From Enterococcus haemoperoxidus ATCC BAA-382 (lineage in GTDB: Bacteria > Bacillota > Bacilli > Lactobacillales > Enterococcaceae), in the NCBI RefSeq assembly GCF_000407165.1, contig NZ_KE136479.1, positions 1,313,464-1,377,463 on the forward strand: a stretch of DNA of 64,000 nucleotides. The letters run 5' to 3'. The notes beneath the pieces were generated by a model. The model saw only the letters and a list, made by a program, of their open reading frames with translations, was not told the origin of the DNA and searched no databases. This document shows, piece after piece, positions 38,791-48,827 of the stretch; position 1 is the first letter of the stretch; the number at the start of each line of letters is the position of its first letter. Position numbers and translations under genes: made by a program.

Positions 38791-41103
38791 TTATACTTCC
38801 TCCTCATTCCACAGCCATTGTTGTAATGTCTCACGATCGCTGTATAACAAAAACTCTTCTGTTTTGATTCTTTTTAAGCGAGTTTGATAGACCTTACTTT
38901 CCGTCAACGGATGATTTTCAGGACTCTCAACTTTTCTTAAAACACCGTTTTCTATTGTAACAAATCCTAGGTCAAAAAACACCTGAATCATAAAAATTAA
39001 TAGCTTTTCTTGTATTTTTAGATGTTGAGCGACAACATTTAGTTTATAGCGAACATCTACTTGCTCCTGTTGTCTCACAAATTTATACAGCTGTGCATAT
39101 TGTTCTCTTGACCCAGTTCCATTTAAATAGGCTTCTTCTTGAGAAATCGCCATTATATAGACACGTTCTATTTTTCCAGCTTGGGTGATTTGTTTCAATA
39201 AATCGATATCGTCTGGACAATCAACAAAAACGAGTTGTTGACTGTTCGTTTCTTCGATTGTCTGTACTGTTTCAGCAACAGAGTTGAAAAAATGTTGGTG
39301 ACTGGATTGGTTATCAATTATTTTTTTGCTATCTGCATTAAAATAAACATAAAGTGTATTTGCTTCAGGTATTTCTTTTTGTCGAGCATTTTTTCCTCGT
39401 AGATCAAACAATTGAACGCCGTCTACTGAAAAATCGCTGACCATCAGTTGCGGTTTTTTGTTTCCGTTCCACTCATTGATCGACAATTGCCCTGTGATAT
39501 TCGTTGTTCCTTGCCCAAATTCATCGACTTGATTGCCCATTTGAAAAGCAATTGCATCTAATTTAGCGCCACCTTGGCCTATTTGAAATTTAAGATGACT
39601 TTTGTCAGCTCCAATTTGACGGCTTTGCTCAACTGCAACATCTTCAAATAAGAAATTCGGTACGGGATTGTCTGTTCCTAAGGGAGCAAGAATTTTTAAT
39701 TGTTGAATAAATGGAATTGTTGCTTCTTCAACTTTCAATGATTCATCAATCAATAGTTCTTGTCCTTGAGACAAATCAATTTGATTTGTTTCTAGATATT
39801 GCATTAGATGTTGTTTTACTTTATTGATATGATCCACAGGTAGCGTCATCCCCGCAGCCATATGATGACCACCAAAATGTGTAAATTCTTCCCGAATTTC
39901 ACTTAATGAATCAAACAAATTCAAAGCTGAGACGCTACGACCGGAACCTTTAGCATATTCGTTGTTTTCATCAATTGTAAGGACAATTGTCGGTTTCCCT
40001 GTATCCTGCATGATTCTACCAGCAACAATACCAAGAACGCCCTCATGCCAACCTTTTTTTGCAACGATATGAATTGGATCAGTCGGATCAATAAGTTCAA
40101 ACGCTTCTTTAGTTATCTTAGCAACGATTTCTTTACGCTCATCATTTTGACTATTGATGTATGTTGCGATTCGTTCTGCTTCTTCTTCATCAAAGGTTGT
40201 CATCAATTCCACACCTGGCGTTGCATCACCTAATCTACCTAATGCGTTCAATCTCGGCGCAATTGTAAAGCCAATATTTTCTTCACTAATGGTCTCTTTT
40301 TTAAGTTCAGCTAGGTGAATCAAAATATCTAAGCCAATTCTTTCACCGTTTTGAATCATCTCTAATCCCATTTTGACAAGAACTCGATTTTCATCTGTTA
40401 ATGAAACTAAATCTGCAATTGTACCTATCGCAACTAAATCAAGAAATTCAACAGGTAATTCTCCTAATAAAGCTGTAGCAACTTTAAAAGCAACTCCTAC
40501 TCCAGCTAATTCACCAAAAGGATAGTGACCTTGTGGATGTTTCGGATGGATGAGCGAAAACGCATTTGGCAATTCTGGTGGTAGTTCATGGTGATCTGTA
40601 ACAATCACGTCGATTCCTTGCTCCGTTGCATAATTGATGGCTTCGTGTCCAGCCACGCCATTATCAACCGTAATGATCAACTGAACACCATTTTCGATTT
40701 GTTCTTTAAATACAGTTAAATTCGGTCCATAACCGTGAATGAATCGGTTAGGCAAGAAGTACTCTACTTCCCCTCCAATTAGCTCGATTGCTTCTTTCAT
40801 AACTGTGGTACTTGTAATGCCATCTGCATCATAATCCCCGTAAACTAAGATTTTTTCACCTTGTGTTACAGCGTCTTGAATTCTTGCTACGGTTTTTTCC
40901 ATATCATGCATTAAAAAGGGATCATAAAGATTCTCTACTGTAGGGCGTAGAAATATTTCTAACGCTTCTTTGGACTGTATGCCACGGTGCCATAAAATTT
41001 GGCCCAGTAAAGGATTGATCTGTTCATTTGTTAGTATAGTTGAAAATTCTTCTGGCAATTCTGTTTTTTCCCGTAATTGCCATGTATATTTTGCTTTTTT
41101 CAC
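38791..41103 (-). CDS. recJ: Single-stranded-DNA-specific exonuclease RecJ
   Basis: The 770-residue 5'-3' exonuclease acts in recombination and repair. The DHH phosphoesterase motifs are [21 protein letters not shown], and VTDHHELP, with the DHHA1 domain GKGSGRS-like near 390 and a C-terminal OB/low-conservation region as in Bacillus RecJ. The start is GTG 41103, seven bases from AGGAG; the longer frame from TTG 41121 includes the ribosome site. Confidence 0.95.
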   Translation of the reverse strand: MKKAKYTWQLREKTELPEEFSTILTNEQINPLLGQILWHRGIQSKEALEIFLRPTVENLYDPFLMHDMEKTVARIQDAVTQGEKILVYGDYDADGITSTTVMKEAIELIGGEVEYFLPNRFIHGYGPNLTVFKEQIENGVQLIITVDNGVAGHEAINYATEQGIDVIVTDHHELPPELPNAFSLIHPKHPQGHYPFGELAGVGVAFKVATALLGELPVEFLDLVAIGTIADLVSLTDENRVLVKMGLEMIQNGERIGLDILIHLAELKKETISEENIGFTIAPRLNALGRLGDATPGVELMTTFDEEEAERIATYINSQNDERKEIVAKITKEAFELIDPTDPIHIVAKKGWHEGVLGIVAGRIMQDTGKPTIVLTIDENNEYAKGSGRSVSALNLFDSLSEIREEFTHFGGHHMAAGMTLPVDHINKVKQHLMQYLETNQIDLSQGQELLIDESLKVEEATIPFIQQLKILAPLGTDNPVPNFLFEDVAVEQSRQIGADKSHLKFQIGQGGAKLDAIAFQMGNQVDEFGQGTTNITGQLSINEWNGNKKPQLMVSDFSVDGVQLFDLRGKNARQKEIPEANTLYVYFNADSKKIIDNQSSHQHFFNSVAETVQTIEETNSQQLVFVDCPDDIDLLKQITQAGKIERVYIMAISQEEAYLNGTGSREQYAQLYKFVRQQEQVDVRYKLNVVAQHLKIQEKLLIFMIQVFFDLGFVTIENGVLRKVESPENHPLTESKVYQTRLKRIKTEEFLLYSDRETLQQWLWNEEEV

Positions 41104-41179
41104 GACGTCACTCCTAACCAAGTAATTATATCAAATACAATAGGAAAACTAAAGAAAGTATCCTAAAAAATCAGCAAAT

Positions 41180-41222
41180 TAAAAAGCAAAGATAAACGGT
41201 TTCTGCTTTATCTTTGCTTTTT
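41180..41222 (-). terminator. Terminator after the LapA-domain gene
   Basis: AAAGCAAAGATAAA pairs with TTTATCTTTGCTTT around a 10-nt loop with T-runs. Confidence 0.85.
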
Positions 41223-41227
41223 CAGCT

Positions 41228-41668
41228 TTATATTTCTTCTTCATTGCTTCTTGGTTTCGTAAAGTGATCGACACGACTACCAACAGATTCAGTATCTGCT
41301 AGAGGTGTGATAGGTGTTTGAGCTGCTACTGCATCGTATTTAGCTTGTAATTCAGCTAACTGATTTTCATAGGATCGTTTTACTTTTTCAACTTCTTCTT
41401 GTGCTAATTTATCTGCATCATTTTTATAAACGTCGATATCCTTCTGTAATTCTTTCACTTGTTTTTTTTGTTTCCACATTGTAGTTGTTGAAGTCAGCAG
41501 ACCGATCAATGCACCAACAATTGCAGATCCTAAAATGATAAGAATCAAGGGACCAGAAATTTTTGCAAAACCGAAACTGACAGGCACTGTTTGATTGTTT
41601 AAAACTGCAAAAACAACAACGATTAGTACCAAAACAAGACCAATAACCACACGCCACTGATTTTTCAT
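41228..41668 (-). CDS. LapA-domain (DUF1049) membrane protein
   Basis: This 146-residue protein has two membrane helices (about 7-25 and 40-62) joined by NNQTVPVSFGF, the LapA/DUF1049 pattern, and then a coiled-coil tail (about 65-115, heptad-like Lys/Glu/Leu) facing the cytoplasm. E. coli LapA works in lipopolysaccharide assembly control; the role in Gram-positives is unknown. It stands downstream of the SDR gene with a 59-bp gap. Confidence 0.8.
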   Translation of the reverse strand: MKNQWRVVIGLVLVLIVVVFAVLNNQTVPVSFGFAKISGPLILIILGSAIVGALIGLLTSTTTMWKQKKQVKELQKDIDVYKNDADKLAQEEVEKVKRSYENQLAELQAKYDAVAAQTPITPLADTESVGSRVDHFTKPRSNEEEI

Positions 41669-41727
41669 AATTGATTACCTCCTCATGTAATTGAAAACGA
41701 TGCTAGTATCGAAACTAGCTTGAAAAT

Positions 41728-42528
41728 TTATTTCTTGTTTAATATACCACCGGCTAATAAATCACCTATATGCGGGAATAAGGTATATAGACGATAGGCT
41801 CCTTCCATCACCCTAGGACGATTGATTTCTCGTTTGCATGTTCCCATAGCGTTTACGATTTCTTTCGCTAATTTATTAGGCTCTAAAACAAATAAATCGA
41901 CAGAAGCCAAGTAGTCACCTGAAGGATCAGCCTTATCAAAAAATTCTGTTTGAATCGGTCCAGGATTAACCGTTGTTACAGAAATGCCTAATGGTTTTAA
42001 TTCTAAACGCAATGCGTTTGAAAAACCCAAAACAGCAAATTTAGTTGCAGAATAAACAGTTGATTTTGCAGTGGCCATTTTTCCAGCCATAGAAGCGATA
42101 TTAATAATATGTCCAGTCCCTCTTTCAGCCATCTGAATCGCAGCTTTTTGAGTGAAGACCATCATACCTAAAACATTTACTTCAAACATATTTCTAGCAA
42201 CAGCTAAATCAATATCTATAAAGTTTTCAAAAATTCCAAAACCAGCATTGTTGACTAATATGTCTATAGGGCCCACTTCTGCTTCAATTTTTTCAAAAAC
42301 ATTCTCTACATTGTTTGGATCTGAAATATCTAATTGGAAAGAAAATGCTGATTTTCCGCTAAGCTCTTCACAGTTTTCCTTTACTTTACCAATCAAATTA
42401 ATTCTTCTGGCGCATACAACTACGATTGCACCTTTCTTCGCTGCTTCATAACAAATTTGTTCCCCTAAACCTGCGGAACCACCCGTTACAACAACCACTT
42501 TATTTGTTAAATCTTGTCCATTATACAT
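41728..42528 (-). CDS. Short-chain dehydrogenase/reductase (classical SDR)
   Basis: The 266-residue oxidoreductase has the NAD(P) motif TGGSAGLG near 15, the NNAGFG motif near 91, the catalytic Ser in IASMAG and the YSATK Tyr-Lys pair near 155. It resembles the YqjQ group of firmicute SDRs that neighbour rnz (yqjK), which supports a conserved pair. The substrate is unknown. It begins 13 bp after rnz. Confidence 0.88.
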   Translation of the reverse strand: MYNGQDLTNKVVVVTGGSAGLGEQICYEAAKKGAIVVVCARRINLIGKVKENCEELSGKSAFSFQLDISDPNNVENVFEKIEAEVGPIDILVNNAGFGIFENFIDIDLAVARNMFEVNVLGMMVFTQKAAIQMAERGTGHIINIASMAGKMATAKSTVYSATKFAVLGFSNALRLELKPLGISVTTVNPGPIQTEFFDKADPSGDYLASVDLFVLEPNKLAKEIVNAMGTCKREINRPRVMEGAYRLYTLFPHIGDLLAGGILNKK

Positions 42529-42541
42529 CCTAAATGCCTCC

Positions 42542-43471
42542 TTACTCAGCTTTAAATGGAACTGCTACGATTTCCATATCTTTCACGATTTTTGTATTAG
42601 AAAAGAGCTCTTTGGCCTCATTTTCTAATTGGATAATATCGCCAGTTAAATAACGAGCGCTGATATGTGTCAATATTAGTTTTTCCACTTGTGCTTTTAA
42701 CGCCACTTGTGCTGCCTGATGACTTGTGGAATGATAATAGGCTTTAGCCATTTTTTCTTCATCTTTATTGAATGTGCTCTCATGAACTAAGATATCCGCA
42801 TTTTCAGCAAGTAATACACTATTTGGCGTTTTTCTTGTATCTCCAAGGATGGTTACGATTCTACCAGATTTTTTTTCACCAACAAAGTCTTTCCCGTTGA
42901 TTACTCGTCCATCTGGTAATTCAACAGATTTTCCCTGCTTGATTTTGCCGTAGATTGGGCCGGATGGGATGTGTAGAGCAGCTAATTTATCTACTTGCAA
43001 TTCTCCTTCATGATCCGCTTCTACAATACGATAGCCAAAGCTAGCAATTCCATGATCTAATGGCTTGCAAGTCACAGTAAATTGTTTATCGGAAAATACA
43101 ACGCCTTCTTTGATTTCAATGAACTTTAATTCATAGGAAAGACGCGTTTGTGAAACTTTCAAGGCTGTCCGAACAAATTCTGCAATACCAACTGGTCCAT
43201 AAATTTCTAATTTTTCATTTCCACCTTGGAACGAGCGACTGCTTAGTAAACCAGGCAATCCAAAAATGTGATCTCCATGTAAATGAGTAATGAAAATTTT
43301 CTCGATTTTTCTTGGGCGAATATTACTTTTTAAAATTTGCAGTTGTGTCCCTTCACCGCAATCAAATAACCACACTGCATTTCTTTCGTCTAATAATTTT
43401 AAAGCGATACTACTTACGTTGCGATGTTTTGCTGGAACTCCAGCACCTGTACCTAAAAATTGTAATTCCAT
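42542..43471 (-). CDS. rnz: Ribonuclease Z
   Basis: The 309-residue metallo-beta-lactamase fold enzyme trims the 3' ends of tRNA precursors. The zinc motif reads [13 protein letters not shown] near 62-74, further ligands lie in [19 protein letters not shown] and a late LTHISARY. Length matches Bacillus Rnz (307). Confidence 0.95.
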   Translation of the reverse strand: MELQFLGTGAGVPAKHRNVSSIALKLLDERNAVWLFDCGEGTQLQILKSNIRPRKIEKIFITHLHGDHIFGLPGLLSSRSFQGGNEKLEIYGPVGIAEFVRTALKVSQTRLSYELKFIEIKEGVVFSDKQFTVTCKPLDHGIASFGYRIVEADHEGELQVDKLAALHIPSGPIYGKIKQGKSVELPDGRVINGKDFVGEKKSGRIVTILGDTRKTPNSVLLAENADILVHESTFNKDEEKMAKAYYHSTSHQAAQVALKAQVEKLILTHISARYLTGDIIQLENEAKELFSNTKIVKDMEIVAVPFKAE

Positions 43472-43539
43472 GGGCTACCTAACTTTCCTTAAACTTCTTC
43501 TTTATTTTAGAAGAAAGTTGCCGCTTTAGCAAATAATAT

Positions 43540-44835
43540 TTATTTTACAGGAAAACGTACTATTACAGTAGTTCCTTTTGGTGTGTTATCTGTTAGCTCG
43601 ATCTTTCCTCGATGTTCCTCTACGATCCATTTAGCAATAGCAAGGCCGATTCCATAGCCACCCGTTTTACGATTACGAGATTCCTCTCCGCGATAGAAGC
43701 GTTCAAAGACAGCTGATTTTTTATCTTCTACGATTCCAATGCCAGTATCACTGATTTTAATTAGCCATTCGTTGTTTTTAATACTTGAAAAAACAGTTAT
43801 TTTCTCACCAGGTGCAGTATATTTCAATGCGTTATCCAATAAAATGATCATTAACTGATGAATCCTTTTTTTATCGAAAAATAGTTGGTGGTCTTCACCT
43901 AAATCGATAATAAACTCTTTATCTTCAGCTAGAGCTAATTCTTGATAAGGTAGCAGAACTGTATTCAAAAAGCCATTGATTTTCGTAGACTCCTTTTCTA
44001 AGGTTAACGAATTGGAATCGGAGCGAGCCAGCAAGAGCAAATCGCTAGTCAAATGGCTTAGACGTTGAACTTCATCTAGTGATAATGCAATCGTTTCAGA
44101 TTCTTCTAAAATCGTATGGTTTGGTTTAGTAAATAGTTTTTCTAATTTTGCTTGGATGATTGTTAAAGGTGTTCTTAGCTCATGAGAAGCATTTTCGACA
44201 AATTCTTGCTGCTTTTTCCAAGAAATCAAAATAGGTTTCATAAACCATTTGGAAAGAAAGTAACTTAGAGCAATCGATAACAAACCAAAAATAACCATAC
44301 AGATGATCAGTATTTGTTTAAAACGTTCAACGGTTCCTTTGATTGGATCGGTATTCACTAAGAGCTGGATGTAAGCAACCTTATCCTGATTTTCAACGGG
44401 CAAGGTGATCGAACGAAATTGCAAAGAACGATTATTACTATCTTTAGTTTGAACACTACTAATCGTGCGCAAATTCTCTGTTGATAATTTTAAATTTTGA
44501 AAATCATAAAATCGAGAACCTAACTCAGCTTCATTCAGTATTTTCCCATCTTTCGACCAAAGAATCACTTGTTGTTGAAAATTGTTGGGCGGTGGTGTTT
44601 CGAGTTTTCCTAATTGAGGTGAATTCCCTTGTAACCGCTCTGTCTTCATCAGTTGATGTTGTAAAAATTTTTGATCGTCAGCAAGTCGTTGTAAATCATG
44701 ATCCACTGTTTGGTAAATGGATGTTTGGACTAACTGAAAAACGATTAAACCTAGGAGTAGAAAAATACTTGCAAATGAAAGTAAGTTTACCAAAAAATAA
44801 TTGTATCTTTGTTTTTTACTTAGTTGTTTATTCAT
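43540..44835 (-). CDS. Sensor histidine kinase, CiaH-like
   Basis: This 431-residue membrane kinase has two transmembrane segments (about 15-35 and 170-190) flanking an extracellular domain of about 130 residues. The H-box is FVENASHELRTPLTI, and the ATP-binding domain has LDNALKYTAPG (N), DTGIGI (G1) and GYGIGLAIAKWIVEEHRG (G2). The start ATG overlaps the response-regulator stop by 8 bp, so the longer frame from 44907 is false. The organisation and regulator similarity suggest the CiaRH type; the signal is unknown. Confidence 0.88.
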   Translation of the reverse strand: MNKQLSKKQRYNYFLVNLLSFASIFLLLGLIVFQLVQTSIYQTVDHDLQRLADDQKFLQHQLMKTERLQGNSPQLGKLETPPPNNFQQQVILWSKDGKILNEAELGSRFYDFQNLKLSTENLRTISSVQTKDSNNRSLQFRSITLPVENQDKVAYIQLLVNTDPIKGTVERFKQILIICMVIFGLLSIALSYFLSKWFMKPILISWKKQQEFVENASHELRTPLTIIQAKLEKLFTKPNHTILEESETIALSLDEVQRLSHLTSDLLLLARSDSNSLTLEKESTKINGFLNTVLLPYQELALAEDKEFIIDLGEDHQLFFDKKRIHQLMIILLDNALKYTAPGEKITVFSSIKNNEWLIKISDTGIGIVEDKKSAVFERFYRGEESRNRKTGGYGIGLAIAKWIVEEHRGKIELTDNTPKGTTVIVRFPVK

Positions 44836-45520
44836 GCTCCATCTCCTCTGGTACTTCAAAAAGATAGCCAACATTACGCAGCGTTTTGATCCAGCGATGA
44901 AGCCCAAAAGGTTTTAAATTCTTCCTAAGATTGCTCATATAAACTTCGACGACTGTTAACGTCGTGTCTGATTGAAATCCCCAAATACGATCGAACAATT
45001 GATCTTTGGTAATGATTCGTCCCTTGTTTTGCATCAAAAAATGTAATAAATCAAATTCTTTTCCTTGAAGCGTAAGTTCGTTTTCTTTAAAACTAGCTTG
45101 CCGATTATCCAGATCTAATCGCAATTCATTAATGACTAACTCATTTTTACCATTCATCCCTAAAGAACGACGAGCAAGTGCTTGAACACGTAGTAATAAT
45201 TCTTCTCGATGAAATGGTTTAGTCAGATAATCATCGCCGCCATTCTTAAACCCATTTACTTTATCTTGTAGCCCATCTTTGGCTGTTAGAATCAAAACAG
45301 ATGTATAAATATTTTTCGCCCTTAAAGCTGTTAAAACTTGCTCACCAGACATCGACGGCAACATCAAATCCAGAACGATTAAATCATAGATTCCCCGCTC
45401 GCCTTCATACAATGCTTCTTCGCCATCATACACTTGAATGATTTCACCAAGTTCTGATAAAATCTCTAAAATACTGTCTGATAGGATTTCATCGTCTTCC
45501 ACTAATAGTAATTTTAACAT
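44828..45520 (-). CDS. Response regulator, OmpR/PhoB type, CiaR-like
   Basis: This 230-residue regulator has a receiver domain (1-120) with acidic DD at 10-11, the phosphoacceptor Asp in LIVLDLMLPSMSG, and Lys in YLTKPF, followed by an OmpR-type winged helix (135-225; GKEFDLLHFLMQNKG, then TTLTVVEVYMSNLRKNL). Those blocks are close to pneumococcal CiaR (GKEFDLL, DTTISVVEVYVSKVRKKL). The start is ATG 45520 after AAGGACG. Targets cannot be predicted here. Confidence 0.88.
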   Translation of the reverse strand: MLKLLLVEDDEILSDSILEILSELGEIIQVYDGEEALYEGERGIYDLIVLDLMLPSMSGEQVLTALRAKNIYTSVLILTAKDGLQDKVNGFKNGGDDYLTKPFHREELLLRVQALARRSLGMNGKNELVINELRLDLDNRQASFKENELTLQGKEFDLLHFLMQNKGRIITKDQLFDRIWGFQSDTTLTVVEVYMSNLRKNLKPFGLHRWIKTLRNVGYLFEVPEEMEHE

Positions 45521-45542
45521 TTGTTTCCACGTCCTTATAATC

Positions 45543-45587
45543 AAAAAAAGAAGACGAGTAGAAATAATTTCTTTGTCACGTCTTCTA
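45543..45587 (-). terminator. Terminator upstream of the two-component system
   Basis: On the minus strand AGAAGACG pairs with CGTCTTCT, followed by a run of seven T. Confidence 0.75.
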
Positions 45588-45623
45588 GCTTATTTATTTA
45601 GTCATTTTATCGTTGATGAGCGA

Positions 45624-46196
45624 TTAATTTTCGCTTTTTTCATTTGACTCTTGTTTTTTATCTTGCCAAGATTTTTTTGCTGAATCCTTTGTTTCTTTTT
45701 CTACTGCTGTGGCATCTGTGATTTCTTTTTCCACATCCTCAAAATCTAAACGAGTGATTTCTCCGCCTAATTCGTGCATAATCAATTGGTTTAATGGACG
45801 ATTGTCATCTTCTTCAGCGATCAAGATCAACCCGGTCTCACCTTCACCGATTTGCTTTGTTACATGTTCAAAGACTGTTTGAGCCCCTTGGATTTCTTTG
45901 GCATCTTGAGAAGCTCCAAATAAACTTCCTGCAAACCAACCTAGTAAAATACCTAATGGACCACCTAAAATCCCGATCAGCATTCCGATCATACTATTTT
46001 TTGCTGTATGATTATTCCCTGTAAAATCTAGGAAATCATCGATTTTAAATTGATGAACACCATCATTAACATGTGTTACTACAGCCATTTGTTCCCCTTT
46101 GATCTTTTTCTCAACATACAATTTTTTTATTTCTGAAAATGCTTGGTAAGCTTGGCTTTCTACTTCAAAATGCATAATAATAACTCGTTTAGACAT
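45624..46196 (-). CDS. DUF1269-like membrane-associated protein
   Basis: The 190-residue protein has a central glycine-rich hydrophobic stretch (about 68-95, GMLIGILGGPLGILLGWFAG, glycine-zipper like) between two ferredoxin-like halves, and a charged Lys/Glu tail (150-190). This matches the DUF1269 group of stress-related proteins without a known activity. It is monocistronic, with a GAGGTGG ribosome site and a terminator downstream. Confidence 0.72.
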   Translation of the reverse strand: MSKRVIIMHFEVESQAYQAFSEIKKLYVEKKIKGEQMAVVTHVNDGVHQFKIDDFLDFTGNNHTAKNSMIGMLIGILGGPLGILLGWFAGSLFGASQDAKEIQGAQTVFEHVTKQIGEGETGLILIAEEDDNRPLNQLIMHELGGEITRLDFEDVEKEITDATAVEKETKDSAKKSWQDKKQESNEKSEN

Positions 46197-46265
46197 ACGA
46201 CCACCTCGTTCTATTTGATATCCTTATTCTATCAATAAACTAGTCATTAAAGCAATGAAAATCAA

Positions 46266-48140
46266 CTATCTTGGCGGTTGACCGCCAGTTCCTCTGCCCA
46301 TTTGATTACCAGAAACTTCTGCACCAGATTGATCAACGGACGTTAGTATATCATTGATCGAAATTTTTGCCAGCTCTGTTCCGTTTGAATAACTGCTATT
46401 GCTGTATAAACCATCTTTCATCGTTCCAGAATCTTTACCGCCTGTAGATAAGGTTATCGTTTCACCCACTTTTAGATCTGGTGAGCTAATCGCTATATGA
46501 GAAAAATCTTTTTCTGGTGCAAATGAGAGGATGCTATCTCCTGTTGCATTCTTCAAATTGACTAAAGTTCCTGATTTTTGAGTATCGTTAAAGTAAAGAC
46601 TCAACGCGGCTTGAGAGGAAGTTTCACTGGCGCTCATTGCCATCCCAGAACTACCACTTGCAGCAAATACACCACCTTCGATTGTAAATGTCCCATCATA
46701 ATCAAGTGCAGCATTCCCGTTATCAGTTGGGCCGTTTACGATTAGTGTACCTGCAGTCATTCGAATATCACCGTTGCTATCGATTCCATCCCCATCAGCA
46801 TTTACATAAGTTGTTCCGCCATTTATTTCTATGAATTTAGTGCTATCTGCAGCGTCTCCATGTTGTCCAGCTCCTGGTTCACCAAATGAGTCAGCACCGA
46901 ATTGTCCTTCTTGTCCTTCTTCACCAGAACTACCACCTGCTGCATTAATGCCATCATCGGATGCCTTGACAGAAATATCACCATCATTGATTGTCACTGT
47001 GGCGCCTTCTAAGCCTTCGTAAGAATGATTAACCGTCACCTTCCCATTATTGATCAGCAAATCAGTATCTGCATGGATTCCATCATCACCGCTTGCCAAT
47101 GTGAAAGTACCATTGTTGATTGTAACTGCTGCATTTGAGTGTATTGCATCATCCGCTGTGTTTAAATCAACTGTTCCATCATCTACAATAATATTCCCTG
47201 AAGCTTTCAATCCTTTGTAACTAGCAGTTGTATCAATTGATTGATCGTCATAACCATTTGCTGTTTGTATCTTTATATCAGATTTGGCAATAGACAAATT
47301 TGTTTCCGCTTGTATCCCATCTTTACCTGATTGAATTGTGAATGTTCCACCATCTATCGCAATCCAGCCTTTATCTACATCTGTACTATTATTGGCTTGA
47401 ATTCCATCTCCTTCTGTTGTTTTTAAAGAGAAGGTCCCACTTGCAATTGATATTGAGTCTTTGCCTTTGATTGCGTTATTTTTAGCGGTAACATTAAGCG
47501 TACCATTGGTGATAACTAAATCATCTTTACTGCGAATTCCATTACTGTAATTTCCGTTAACTACTAAAGTTCCACGGCCATTGATTGTTAGGTCATCTTT
47601 ACTAAAGAAAGTAGCATCTGGCTCAGTTTCATCAGCAGAAGCAAAAGTATAATCATTCCCATCTGAAAGGTTATTTTTTGAACCTTCTGCTAAAGTCGTG
47701 ATCACTTTTTTTGCTTGCTCAATGTAGATCGCTGAAGATGAGTCATTAGATATCGAGACATTGTTTAGTACCAAATGGACGGTTTCTTCATTCGCACTGA
47801 TTTTGATTTGGCCTTTGTAATTTCCTGAAACAATATAAGTCCCGCCGGCCGTGATCGATAATATATTATCTTTTTCAGAAGCACCTGATCCATCTATTTT
47901 ACTTCCAGAGTCGTTTAAATCAATCTTTGTCGCTGTTTTTTCATCGTAACTTTCGTCATAATCTTCTTCGTCATAAGCGCCATATTTATTTTCAGCTGTT
48001 TTTTGTGCGTCATGAACCGTAACAACTTGTTCTTTACTTTTCGAAGTTGCTGTAGTTGTACTCGTTGCTTGTTTTGCACATCCAGTAAATAGAATGAGTA
48101 AAATCGTTAAAACGGCGACACCAAATTTCTTTTTTTTCAT
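46266..48140 (-). CDS. Secreted lipoprotein with carbohydrate-binding beta-helix (Cthe_2159/DUF4353 type)
   Basis: The 624-residue protein has a lipoprotein signal ending LFTGCAK (lipid-modified Cys about 21), a low-complexity acidic linker, then many short repeats of the form I-N-G-G-T-F and A-D-D-A-I-H-S/D-G-I-H-A from about 95 to 500, typical of the parallel beta-helix of Cthe_2159-like cell-surface proteins that bind acidic polysaccharides. A Gly/Glu-rich loop near 395-430 interrupts the helix. The start ATG follows AGGTGG and lies 9 bp after the DUF4956 stop. It is the last gene of a VTC-DUF4956-lipoprotein unit. Confidence 0.82.
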   Translation of the reverse strand: MKKKKFGVAVLTILLILFTGCAKQATSTTTATSKSKEQVVTVHDAQKTAENKYGAYDEEDYDESYDEKTATKIDLNDSGSKIDGSGASEKDNILSITAGGTYIVSGNYKGQIKISANEETVHLVLNNVSISNDSSSAIYIEQAKKVITTLAEGSKNNLSDGNDYTFASADETEPDATFFSKDDLTINGRGTLVVNGNYSNGIRSKDDLVITNGTLNVTAKNNAIKGKDSISIASGTFSLKTTEGDGIQANNSTDVDKGWIAIDGGTFTIQSGKDGIQAETNLSIAKSDIKIQTANGYDDQSIDTTASYKGLKASGNIIVDDGTVDLNTADDAIHSNAAVTINNGTFTLASGDDGIHADTDLLINNGKVTVNHSYEGLEGATVTINDGDISVKASDDGINAAGGSSGEEGQEGQFGADSFGEPGAGQHGDAADSTKFIEINGGTTYVNADGDGIDSNGDIRMTAGTLIVNGPTDNGNAALDYDGTFTIEGGVFAASGSSGMAMSASETSSQAALSLYFNDTQKSGTLVNLKNATGDSILSFAPEKDFSHIAISSPDLKVGETITLSTGGKDSGTMKDGLYSNSSYSNGTELAKISINDILTSVDQSGAEVSGNQMGRGTGGQPPR

Positions 48141-48149
48141 TATATCCAC

Positions 48150-48827
48150 CTACAATTCTTCTCTATTCGTTGAAACTTTCCCTAAAATAATTGTTAAGTT
48201 TCCATTTCTTACTCGCATAGCATCCATTAGTTCTTTTTCCATTTGACTATCTTTTAGAGTGATTCGATAACGTAGTTCGTACAAACTGCCCATATTGGTC
48301 GTTTTCACTGAATCTAAATTGGCGGAGTATGTGTACTGCTGAAATAAATCATCAAATAATCCTGGATAATCTAAATCTTCTGGAATCGTGATTTTCACTT
48401 CCCGTTCTGCAACTTTTTGCTTTTCACCAAAATGAATCGTATTTAAAAGTAGTAAAAACAGCGCAATAATCATAGAAAACAAAGCAATATAACTGACATA
48501 GCCCATTCCTGTAGCAAGACCAATCCCCATCGACCAAAAGATACTGGTAATTTCTCTAGCACCGCCTGCTACCGAACGAAACCTGATTAAGCTAAACGCG
48601 CCTAAAACAGCGACACCAGTTCCTAAATTGCCATTAACTAACATAATCACCAATTGAACTAGGACAGGTAAAACAGCTAAAGTAATCACAAAATTTTTAC
48701 TATAAACATTTCTATACATATGAACACAGGCGACTAAAAGACCTAATAAAACTGAAGCAACAATACAAACTAAAAGTTGTTTGAATGACAAATCCACTGA
48801 ACTTTCTACTAATAAACTAGATAACAT
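48150..48827 (-). CDS. DUF4956 multi-pass membrane protein
   Basis: The 225-residue protein has about four membrane helices in the first 130 residues, with the conserved block NGNLGTGVAVLGAFSLIRFRS (from about 79) that marks DUF4956, and a soluble C-terminal domain. Its function is unknown; the family regularly lies beside VTC-domain polymerases. The start ATG follows AAAGGAG and overlaps the VTC gene by 11 bp, showing translational coupling. The longer frame from 48875 is an artefact. Confidence 0.85.
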   Translation of the reverse strand: MLSSLLVESSVDLSFKQLLVCIVASVLLGLLVACVHMYRNVYSKNFVITLAVLPVLVQLVIMLVNGNLGTGVAVLGAFSLIRFRSVAGGAREITSIFWSMGIGLATGMGYVSYIALFSMIIALFLLLLNTIHFGEKQKVAEREVKITIPEDLDYPGLFDDLFQQYTYSANLDSVKTTNMGSLYELRYRITLKDSQMEKELMDAMRVRNGNLTIILGKVSTNREEL